This document shows positions 5,767-12,170 of a DNA stretch of 16,675 nucleotides, piece by piece. Within the stretch, counting starts at the first letter, position 1; each line of letters begins with the position of its first letter. A model generated the notes under the pieces. That model saw nothing but the letters and a program-made list of their open reading frames with translations, was not told the DNA's origin and made no database searches. The DNA is taken from positions 1-16,675 of the forward strand of contig JBEKVE010000061.1 of NCBI GenBank assembly GCA_049514335.1, given 5' to 3'. The translations under genes and the position numbers were made by a program. This stretch comes from JBEKVE01 sp049514335 (GTDB taxonomy: Bacteria; Actinomycetota; Acidimicrobiia; Acidimicrobiales; UBA8190).

Positions 5767-7803
5767 GTGATCCCCAAGGTCGTCCACTTCGTCTTCGGCC
5801 TCGAGGAGCAGCGCGAGCCGTTCCACTTCGTGCACTACCTGTCGGTGGCGTCGTGCCTGCGGGTGCTCGAGCCCGACGCCGTGGTCTTCCACCACAAGCA
5901 CCTGCCGTGGGGACCGTGGTGGGAGCGCGTGGCGCCCCACGTGGAGCTGCGCGAGGTCGATCTCGTGCCGGAGGTGTCGGCGGCCGACTACTCGCTCGGG
6001 ACCGTCCCCGCCGCGTACCGCTACGCGCACCACGCCGACTTCGTCCGGCTCGACGCCCTCATCGAAGAGGGCGGTGTCTACGCCGACATCGACACCGTGT
6101 TCGTCCAGGCCCTGCGCCCCGACCTCTTCGACCGCCCCTTTGTCATCGGCGCCGAACCGCCGGTGCGCGACGAGCGGACCGGGCGGTCGCGGCGGTCGCT
6201 GTGCAACGCGCTGCTCATGGCCGAGCCGGGCTCGGCCTTCGCCCGGGCGTGGCGGGCCCGGATGGCCGGCGCCCTCGACGGGTCGTGGAGCAACCACAGC
6301 GGCTTTCTGTCCCAGGCCCTCGCCGAGGAGATGCCGGAGGAGGTGCACGTCGAGCCGCCCGCCACCTTCTTCTCCTTCCCATCGGACGCCGGTGGCCTGG
6401 CCCGGCTGTTCGAGGAGCGCCACCCCGTTCCCGCCGGCGCCTGCAGCATCCACCTGTGGGCCCATCTGTGGTGGGAGCGCACCCGCCGCGACTTCAGCCC
6501 CGCCCACGCCGGTTGGTGCACACCCTGTGCCATCCGGCGCGCCCGCACGACCTTCGCCGACCTGGCCCGGCCCTATCTGCCCGAAGCGGCCCCCGTCTCC
6601 GGTGACGGTGGGGGCGGGACGGCGTCGCCACAGCGCGACGCCACGTGGCTCTACCTGTCGTTCGACGAGACCAGCGGCTACGGGGTTGCGGCCGATCGGT
6701 GCCGATCCGCACTCGAGGACTCGGGGGTGGTGGTGGATTGGACCCCCTTCGTGCCCGGTGGGGGGTGGGGCCTCGGCTACGAACCCGTCGCCGCCCTCGA
6801 CGTGCTGGCGACCGTGGACGTCTCCGACCCTGCCAGCGCGGGGCGCCGGGACGGCCCCGCCCACGAGGTCGTCGTGGCCCACCTCGTTCCCGAGTACCTG
6901 CCGCTCGTGCGGCGGCTCCGACCCGGTGCCGTCCTGGTCGCCCACACGGCCTGGGAGACCGACCGCATCCCGGCGCACTGGACGCCGTGCCTCGACCTCG
7001 CCGACCTGGTGGTGGTGCCCTCGCAATTCAGCGCCGCGGCCGTCGCCGCCTCGCCCACCGCGACACCGGTGGCGGTCGTCCCCCACGTGGCGCCGACGGT
7101 CTTCTCCCACCGGTCGACGCTGTGGGACGACATCGGGCCCGAGGTGTGCGTGTTCTACACCGTGGCCGAGTGGAACGAGCGCAAGGCGGTGTTCCACACC
7201 ATCGAGGCCTACCTCCGGGCCTTCACGGCGCAGGACCCCGTCCTGCTCGTGGTGAAGACGTCGCACCACGACCGGCGCGGCCCACCGCCGGCGGGGCGCC
7301 ACCCCGTCGAGCCGGGCACGAGCGCATGGGCGCTCACACGTCTCCTCGCCCGCCACGCCGCCCCCGCTCCGGTGCAGCTGGTGACGCGCCAGCTGAGCGA
7401 CGACGACCTGCGGGCGCTGCACGACCGGGGCGACTGCTTCGTGTCTCTGTGCCGCAGCGAGGGATGGGGTCTCGGTGCCTTCGACGCCGCGGCGTGCGGG
7501 AACCCGGTGGTGACGACCGGCTACGGCGGCCACGTCGACTTCCTGGCCGGATCCCCCCTCCTCGTTCGTTTCGACGTGGTGGAGGTGGACGACCCGGCCG
7601 GCTACCCGAGTTACGCCCCCGACCAGCACTGGGCCGAGCCCGACATCGACCACGGCGCCGAGCTCCTCCGCCATGTGTTCGACCACCGCACCGACGCCGC
7701 CGTGCAAGCCGCGGCGCGAGCGGAGGAGCTGCGGTGGCGCTACCGGCCCGAGGCCGTGGCCGCCACCTTCCGGGCCGCCGTGGCCGGGACGGGCCGCGCA
7801 TGA
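5767..7803 (+). CDS. Two-domain glycosyltransferase: GT32-like DXD domain fused to a GT4-like domain
   Basis: This 678-residue protein has two catalytic-looking domains. Residues 1 to about 265 start with IPKVVHFVFG and contain DFVRLDALIEEGGVYADIDT with a DXD motif at 107-109. This is the pattern of the DXD sugar-binding (GT32, Och1/toxin-like) family. After a Gly-rich linker (about 275-290), residues about 291-678 form a GT-B, GT4-like domain: WLYLSFDETSGYGVAAD, AHTAWETDRIP, VVPSQF, VAVVPHV and SEGWGLGAFDAAACGNPVV. In the last motif the EX7E pair is EX7D. It begins at GTG 5767, 12 bases after the cupin stop, and its stop overlaps the next glycosyltransferase start (ATGA). No membrane segment or signal peptide is visible, so both domains act in the cytoplasm. 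The acceptor is unknown; the Tat peptide at 10661 is a candidate. Confidence 0.85.
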   Translation: MIPKVVHFVFGLEEQREPFHFVHYLSVASCLRVLEPDAVVFHHKHLPWGPWWERVAPHVELREVDLVPEVSAADYSLGTVPAAYRYAHHADFVRLDALIEEGGVYADIDTVFVQALRPDLFDRPFVIGAEPPVRDERTGRSRRSLCNALLMAEPGSAFARAWRARMAGALDGSWSNHSGFLSQALAEEMPEEVHVEPPATFFSFPSDAGGLARLFEERHPVPAGACSIHLWAHLWWERTRRDFSPAHAGWCTPCAIRRARTTFADLARPYLPEAAPVSGDGGGGTASPQRDATWLYLSFDETSGYGVAADRCRSALEDSGVVVDWTPFVPGGGWGLGYEPVAALDVLATVDVSDPASAGRRDGPAHEVVVAHLVPEYLPLVRRLRPGAVLVAHTAWETDRIPAHWTPCLDLADLVVVPSQFSAAAVAASPTATPVAVVPHVAPTVFSHRSTLWDDIGPEVCVFYTVAEWNERKAVFHTIEAYLRAFTAQDPVLLVVKTSHHDRRGPPPAGRHPVEPGTSAWALTRLLARHAAPAPVQLVTRQLSDDDLRALHDRGDCFVSLCRSEGWGLGAFDAAACGNPVVTTGYGGHVDFLAGSPLLVRFDVVEVDDPAGYPSYAPDQHWAEPDIDHGAELLRHVFDHRTDAAVQAAARAEELRWRYRPEAVAATFRAAVAGTGRA

Positions 7804-9062
7804 CCGAGGGGATCCGGTGGCTGTCGTTCGGCCCCCCCTCGGGCTACGGCATCGCCGCCGATGCGTATCTACACGGGCTGCGGGCGGCCGGGGTGCCGGT
7901 GTGCTGGACGCCGCTCGGATGGCCGTCCACCGTGTGGCGCGCCCCGCTCGGGCCGGTCGACGCCGTCGACGACACGTCGGCGCACGCCGACATCGCCAAC
8001 CGGCCGATCGCGCACGACACCGTGGTGGTGCAGGCACCGGTGTTCTGGCACGACCGGCTGGCCGAGGAGGCGCGTGGCAAGCGGCTGGTGGCCTTCACCA
8101 CGTGGGAGTCCGACCGCCTGCCCAGGGCCTGGCCCGCCATGCTGGGCCACTTCGACCAGGTGCTCGTGCCCAGCCGCTTCAACGAGGCGGTCTTCGCCGC
8201 ATCCGGTCTCACCGTGCCCATCGCAGTCGTGCCCCACATCGCCCGCCCCCTCCCCGCCCGACCGCTCCCCGCCGACCCGCTCCCCTCGGCCGGGCATCGC
8301 AGGGTCGTGGAGCCCGACGATCGGCGCTTCGTGGTGTACATGGTGGCCACCTGGACGTCGCGCAAGGCGATCCTCGACGCCGTGGAGGCGTTCACGGCGG
8401 CGTTCGGTGCCGCCGACGACGTCGTGCTCGTCATCCACACCACGCCCGAGGACCAGGTGGCCACGGCCCGCCCGCCCACCGGCGGCGGGACGCGCCGCAA
8501 CGGCGAGGGCGCCAGCTGGTTCTCGCTCGCCCGCGCCCTCGCCGGCCGCACCGACGTGCCCGACATCGTGCTGAGCACGCGCACCTTGTCGGCGGCGGAG
8601 ATCGACGATCTGCACCGCCGGGGCGACTGCTTCCTGTCTCTCAGCCGCGGCGAGGGGTGGGGTCTCGGCGCCTTCGAGGCGGCGGCGGCGGGCAACCCCG
8701 TGATCGTCACCGGTTGGGGGGCGACCCGGGAGTTCCTGCCCGACGGCTACCCCTACCTCGTCGACTACGACCTCGTCCCCACCACCCTCGACCCGCCCGA
8801 CATGGTGTGGCAGCCCGACGAGGGAGAGCGCTGGGCCCGGGCGCGCGTGGCGCACGCCGCCGGCCTGCTCCGCCACGTCTACGACCACCGCCACGAAGCC
8901 CGCTCCTGGGGCCGACGGTCACGGGCCCACGTCCTCGCCACCTTCGACAGCGTGACGGTGACCGGGCAGCTGCTCACCGCCCTCGACACCCCGGCCCGGC
9001 CGCGCCATTCCGGGACTTCGACCGCGGGACCGCAGGGCATCTATGGTCGCCCGCACCTATGA
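7800..9062 (+). CDS. GT4-like glycosyltransferase, paralogue of the preceding C-terminal domain
   Basis: This 420-residue GT-B enzyme aligns end to end with residues about 291-678 of the preceding protein. Matching segments include SGYGIAAD, AFTTWESDRLP, LVPSRFNEAVFAAS, IAVVPHIA, ATWTSRKAILDAVEAF and RGEGWGLGAFEAAAAGNP, the latter with an intact EX7E pair; the shared LLRHVYDHRHEA/LLRHVFDHRTDA ends also agree. Tandem duplication or fission of an ancestral fusion is the simplest explanation. ATG 7800 overlaps the previous stop and the TGA overlaps the next gene's ATG (ATGA twice), so it is translationally coupled in a row. The C-terminal 25 or so residues are low-complexity. Donor and acceptor are not predictable. 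Confidence 0.87.
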   Translation: MTEGIRWLSFGPPSGYGIAADAYLHGLRAAGVPVCWTPLGWPSTVWRAPLGPVDAVDDTSAHADIANRPIAHDTVVVQAPVFWHDRLAEEARGKRLVAFTTWESDRLPRAWPAMLGHFDQVLVPSRFNEAVFAASGLTVPIAVVPHIARPLPARPLPADPLPSAGHRRVVEPDDRRFVVYMVATWTSRKAILDAVEAFTAAFGAADDVVLVIHTTPEDQVATARPPTGGGTRRNGEGASWFSLARALAGRTDVPDIVLSTRTLSAAEIDDLHRRGDCFLSLSRGEGWGLGAFEAAAAGNPVIVTGWGATREFLPDGYPYLVDYDLVPTTLDPPDMVWQPDEGERWARARVAHAAGLLRHVYDHRHEARSWGRRSRAHVLATFDSVTVTGQLLTALDTPARPRHSGTSTAGPQGIYGRPHL

Positions 9063-9319
9063 CGCCGCAGTTGCCCAGGACCGCCGCGGGATTGGATGTG
9101 AACGAGGCCGACGACGGCCTCGTGATCTACCAGGAGTCGACGGACCGGGTCCACCATCTGAACCCGACCGCAGCGGTGGTGTTCGAGCTGTGCGACGGCA
9201 CGCGCTCCCCCGACGACATCGCCCGGATGGTGGCCGAGACGTTCGAGCTTTCCGGCGTGCCGCTGGCCGAGGTGTCGGCATGCCTGGCGGACCTGGCCCG
9301 GGAGTCGCTCATCTCCTGA
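9059..9319 (+). CDS. PqqD-like small protein (RiPP recognition element type)
   Basis: This 86-residue protein resembles the PqqD family of peptide-binding chaperones. The sequence DGLVIYQESTDRVHHLNPTA, then AAVVFELCDGTRSPDDIA and a terminal amphipathic helix region (VSACLADLARESLI) follow the family pattern: 'x-x-D-x-x-x-x-L-N-x-x-A-x-x-V-F-x-L-x-D-G-x-x-S/T'. PqqD-like domains hold the leader of a ribosomally made peptide while another enzyme modifies it. ATG 9059 overlaps the stop of the glycosyltransferase (ATGA), so it is expressed together with it. There is no radical SAM enzyme, cyclase or other known RiPP tailoring enzyme next to it; its partners here appear to be glycosyltransferases. 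Its C-terminus overlaps the convergent GT4 gene by 11 bases. Confidence 0.8.
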   Translation: MTPQLPRTAAGLDVNEADDGLVIYQESTDRVHHLNPTAAVVFELCDGTRSPDDIARMVAETFELSGVPLAEVSACLADLARESLIS

Positions 9320-10532
9320 CGTCGCCACGGGCCGAGGCGGCGGACCGGGCGGCGGACAGAAAGGCCCGGACGCGTTCGGCCACCACCGGCTCGGCGTGGT
9401 GACGGCGCACGAAGGTCAGTGCCGCCGCCGCCAGATCCTCGGCCCGGGCCGGCGACCCGAGGACCTCGGCGGCGGCCTCGGCCAGGTCCTGTGGCGTCTC
9501 ACCCACCAGGACGTGCTCGCCCGGACGCACGGCCAGCCCGGCCATCCCCACCGGGGTGGTGACGACGGGCACCCCGTGGGCGAAGGCCTCCAGGAGCTTG
9601 ATGCGCGTGCCACTGCCGGTCGCCAGCGGCGCCACCACCACGGCGGCGCGGGCGTAGTGGTCGTCGAGGTCGTCCACGAACCCGGTGAGGGTGACGGCGC
9701 GTTGCGCAGCCAACGCCGCCACGGGGCCGTGGGGGTCGAACGCACCGACCAGGGTGACCCGCACCCGGTCCCCCGTCGCCGCCTCGAGGGCGGGCAGGAC
9801 CTGCTCCACCAGGAGGCGTGCGGCGTGGACGTTGGGCTCGTAGCCGAGGTTGGCCACGAAGAGCACGCCTCCGGGCTCGGGGTGGCGGGTGACGACGTCG
9901 GGGATCCGCACCGCGTTCGGCACGACGTGGGTGTCGAGCCCGTGGCGCCGGCCCAGAACCGCCGCGTCGAGGGGCGAGGCGAGGCTCACGGCGTCGAAGT
10001 GGGGCGCCATCGTCGCCACCAACCGCCCGTAGGCGGCGGCGGTGGCGTCATCGCCGCCGGCGGCGGCCATGGCCTCGTCGTCGTCGTCCAGGTCGAGCGC
10101 GCTCCACGGGGCGTGAAGGAGCTGGGCCACGGCCAGGGCCAGGGGGGCCAGATAGGAGCGCAGGACCACCACGGGCGTGCCCGGACCGACGCCGGCGGCG
10201 CCCACCACGTCGTCCGCCAGCGCCACCGGTGCGGCCCGGGCCGGGCCGGGCAGGGGATCGGCGGCGGCCAGGAGGGTGCGCCACCGAGGGTCGGCCACCA
10301 GGGCGGCGAAGCGCCGGGCCAACACGGTGCGCCCCGACGGCACCACGTCGGTCACCGGCACCGCCACGGGACGTGGGCAGGTCGGCAGGTGGCCGGCGAC
10401 GGGCACCACGGCCACCCGAACGTCCCAGCCGGCGTCAGCGGCGGCCCCGGTGATGGCCGCGGCCCGCATGGCCAGGCCGTTCCCCGAGCCGCACGGCTCG
10501 ATGGGGGCGAGGAGAAGCAGGGACCCCGTCAC
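9309..10532 (-). CDS. GT4-like glycosyltransferase (Glyco_trans_1_4 type), minus strand
   Basis: This 407-residue GT-B protein is of a different subfamily from the two paralogues on the plus strand. Its C-terminal donor domain carries VLFVANLGYEPNVHAARLL, then VVVAPLATGSGTRIKLLEAF and GVPVVTTPVGMAGL, the hallmark of Glyco_trans_1_4 (PF13692) proteins; the G-x-x-I-K-L-L-E motif is the nucleotide-sugar site. The N-terminus MTGSLLLLAPIEPCGSGNGLAMRAAA has the 'G-x-x-x-R' loop after strand 1. An acidic run (LDLDDDDEAM) stands near the middle. It starts at GTG 10532 and reads toward the PqqD-like gene. It shares a 128-base divergent region with the Tat-peptide gene, so both may be regulated together. 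Confidence 0.85.
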   Translation of the reverse strand: MTGSLLLLAPIEPCGSGNGLAMRAAAITGAAADAGWDVRVAVVPVAGHLPTCPRPVAVPVTDVVPSGRTVLARRFAALVADPRWRTLLAAADPLPGPARAAPVALADDVVGAAGVGPGTPVVVLRSYLAPLALAVAQLLHAPWSALDLDDDDEAMAAAGGDDATAAAYGRLVATMAPHFDAVSLASPLDAAVLGRRHGLDTHVVPNAVRIPDVVTRHPEPGGVLFVANLGYEPNVHAARLLVEQVLPALEAATGDRVRVTLVGAFDPHGPVAALAAQRAVTLTGFVDDLDDHYARAAVVVAPLATGSGTRIKLLEAFAHGVPVVTTPVGMAGLAVRPGEHVLVGETPQDLAEAAAEVLGSPARAEDLAAAALTFVRRHHAEPVVAERVRAFLSAARSAASARGDVRR

Positions 10533-10582
10533 CCGGTGCCGGGCCCGGCCATCACAGCCTCGTCACAGAGAGTCATCAGTCG

Positions 10583-10611
10583 TTGCACTGGGCGCGAAGC
10601 GAGTTTAAGCT
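10583..10611 (+). promoter_or_regulatory. Predicted promoter of the repeat-peptide gene
   Basis: TTGCAC (10583-10588) and TAAGCT (10606-10611) are separated by 17 bases and resemble a sigma70-type promoter. They lie about 50 bases upstream of the start at 10661, in the gap between the divergent GT4 and peptide genes. The -10 matches only three consensus positions, so confidence is modest. Confidence 0.4.
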
Positions 10612-10648
10612 GCGCCGACGCGGGAAGCGGGCACCCGCCCTACGGACC

Positions 10649-10655
10649 AGGAGGT
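10649..10655 (+). promoter_or_regulatory. Strong ribosome binding site of the repeat-peptide gene
   Basis: AGGAGGT at 10649-10655 lies five bases before the ATG at 10661. It decides the start in favour of 10661 over the longer frame from 10583, which would translate the predicted promoter. A near-perfect Shine-Dalgarno sequence suggests that much of the peptide is made. Confidence 0.75.
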
Positions 10656-10660
10656 CCCCG

Positions 10661-11011
10661 ATGGACGAGGACGTCGTAGCGCCGGACCCCACCCAGGGAC
10701 GCCGGGCATTCCTGAAGCGTATGGCCGCCTTCGCCTTCGCCGCCCCCGTGATCAGCTCGTTCGTCCTGGACGGCCCCGCCTTCGCCGGGACCCGCGACGA
10801 GCACGGCAAGTGCCCGCCCAACCAGTACGGGCAGAACCAGACGCAGACGCTGAACCCGTACCCGGGCCAGTACGGGCAGAACCAGACGCAGACTCTGAAC
10901 CCGTACCCGGGCCAGTACGGGCAGAACCAGACGCAGAAGGTGCCGTGCGCACCGCCCAACCAGTACGGGCAGAACCAGACCAAGATCACCAAGTACGGCC
11001 GACACTTCTAG
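10661..11011 (+). CDS. Tat-signal peptide protein with four QYGQNQT repeats
   Basis: This 116-residue protein has no family I recognise. Residues 1-42 are a twin-arginine signal: RRAFLK at 14-19 matches the RRxFLK consensus, followed by a hydrophobic stretch (MAAFAFAAPVISSFVL) and an A-F-A cleavage site after Ala42. The mature part of about 74 residues contains Cys51 (CPP), then two complete 15-residue repeats QYGQNQTQTLNPYPG, a third QYGQNQTQ, Cys96 (PCAPP) and a fourth QYGQNQT ending KITKYGRHF. It is rich in Gln, Asn, Tyr, Pro and Gly, with NQT (an N-x-T sequon) four times. The two cysteines could form a disulfide. Tat exports folded proteins, so modification could precede export. It lies between glycosyltransferase genes and may be their substrate; a surface structural peptide is the alternative. 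Confidence 0.75.
   Translation: MDEDVVAPDPTQGRRAFLKRMAAFAFAAPVISSFVLDGPAFAGTRDEHGKCPPNQYGQNQTQTLNPYPGQYGQNQTQTLNPYPGQYGQNQTQKVPCAPPNQYGQNQTKITKYGRHF
10823..10981 (+). repeat. Near-identical 45-base tandem repeats in the peptide gene
   Basis: Units start at 10823 and 10868 (45 bases each, one base different, ACG versus ACT). A third unit at 10913 keeps the first 24 bases, and a fourth at 10961 keeps 20 of 21 bases of the core. All stay in frame and code for QYGQNQT. The first and fourth copies also share the preceding CCGCCCAAC. The lack of synonymous drift points to recent expansion or ongoing gene conversion. Confidence 0.9.
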
Positions 11012-11015
11012 CGCC

Positions 11016-12161
11016 ACGGCGCCCGAAACACCGCTCCTCTCCGCCGTCCTGATCACCCGGGACGAAGCGGCCTTCCTGGGCGGCTGCCTCGAGTCGTTGT
11101 CGGGCGTCGTCGACGAGGTCGTGGTGGTCGACACCGGCTCCGTCGACGACACCGTGGAGATCGCCCGGCGCTTCGGGGCCGAGGTCCTGCACCATCCCTG
11201 GGGTGACGACTTCGCGGCGGCGCGCAACGTCTCGCTCGACCAGGCCCGCGGTGCGTGGATCCTGTACATAGACGCCGACGAGCGCCTGGTGGAGGGTGAT
11301 CGCGCCGCGGTGGAGACCCTGCTCGAGGGGGCCGAGGAGGTCGCCTTCCGCCTGCTGCTTCGTCCCCGGCTCCACACCACGCCGTACCGGGAGTTCCGCC
11401 TGTGGCGCAACGACCCCCGGATCCGCTTCGAAGGCGTCATCCACGAGAAGGTGGTGCCCGCCATCGAGCGGGTGGCCGAGGTGGACGGACGCGCCATCGG
11501 CAACGCCGATCTCATGCTGCAGCACCTGGGCTACGAGGGGGACCAGACGAGGAAGCACCGGCGCAACCTCCCCCTCCTGCGCCGTCAGCTGGAGATCGAG
11601 CCCGGCAACCTGTTCGCCTGGAACCACCTCGGACGGGTGCTCGACGCCCTGGGGGAGACCGACGAGGCCGAGGAGGCCTTCGCCCGTGCCATCGACACGG
11701 CTCGGGCGACGTCCCCGCCCGGCCGTCTGGACCGCTTGGCGTGCCTGTCCTACGGCGACCTGATCCGGCTGCGCTCAGCGCGGGGCGCCGACACCGACGC
11801 CCTTCTGGCCGAGGCGCTGGCGGCATTCCCGCGCAATTGCCTGCTCCTGCTCATGTGGGCCCGTCGCCTCATCGACGAGGAGCGGTACGCGGCGGCGCTG
11901 GAGTCGCTCGACCAGATCCTGCGCTTCGACTGGGCCACCGACGACGACGATCCCCCCGCCTACGACGCCCCCATCGTGGGCGAGCTGCCGTGGGCCGCCA
12001 GGGGGCTATGCCTGTTCCGACTGGGGGACTACGCCCAGGCGGCAGAGGCGTATGCCGCGGCGGCACGCTGCGCACCCGAGGACCCGTCCTATCCGGTCAA
12101 GGCCCAGCTGGCCCTGGCTCGTGCCCGCAAGGTGGGAGCGGCGCCCACCGCGGCCACGTAA
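11016..12161 (+). CDS. GT2 glycosyltransferase with C-terminal TPR-like helices (SunS-like); start codon unclear
   Basis: The reading frame encodes a GT-A, family-2 glycosyltransferase. Strand 1 is LLSAVLITRDEAAFLGGCLE, then VDEVVVVDTGSVDDT, DDFAAARN and the DXD-type YIDADERL (about residues 84-91). FRLWRNDPRIRFEGVIHEKV is the acceptor-side segment, and from about 190 on there are TPR-like helices (NLFAWNHLGRVLDALGETDE). This architecture is like that of the glycocin enzyme SunS. The whole fold demands translation from about 11016-11034, but no ATG, GTG or TTG occurs in frame between a stop at 10896 and a TTG at 11097; starting there would delete the first nucleotide-binding strand. ACG 11016 is the best non-canonical candidate, CTG 11049 the next. 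It follows the peptide gene closely and may be translated by coupling. Confidence 0.75.
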   Translation, partial: TAPETPLLSAVLITRDEAAFLGGCLESLSGVVDEVVVVDTGSVDDTVEIARRFGAEVLHHPWGDDFAAARNVSLDQARGAWILYIDADERLVEGDRAAVETLLEGAEEVAFRLLLRPRLHTTPYREFRLWRNDPRIRFEGVIHEKVVPAIERVAEVDGRAIGNADLMLQHLGYEGDQTRKHRRNLPLLRRQLEIEPGNLFAWNHLGRVLDALGETDEAEEAFARAIDTARATSPPGRLDRLACLSYGDLIRLRSARGADTDALLAEALAAFPRNCLLLLMWARRLIDEERYAAALESLDQILRFDWATDDDDPPAYDAPIVGELPWAARGLCLFRLGDYAQAAEAYAAAARCAPEDPSYPVKAQLALARARKVGAAPTAAT

Positions 12162-12170
12162 CCTCGCCCG

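Noticed and set aside
5551..8037. 828-codon open frame on the minus strand across the cupin and first glycosyltransferase
   Set aside because: It is antisense to genes with clear motifs, and its translation is rich in Arg, Gly, His and Val without any domain. High GC content keeps such shadow frames open.
10823..10981. CRISPR-like tandem repeats
   Set aside because: The units are in-frame coding repeats without spacers and encode a constant peptide motif.
10835..10981. NQT motifs taken as proof of N-glycosylation
   Set aside because: N-x-T occurs by virtue of the repeat, and no oligosaccharyltransferase or GT41-type enzyme is present; it is kept only as part of the hypothesis.
10990..11020. 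Programmed frameshift joining the repeat peptide to the GT2 enzyme
   Set aside because: The site TTC-TAG-C offers poor re-pairing in the +1 frame and there is no stimulatory structure that I can see; a non-canonical start is simpler, though not proven.
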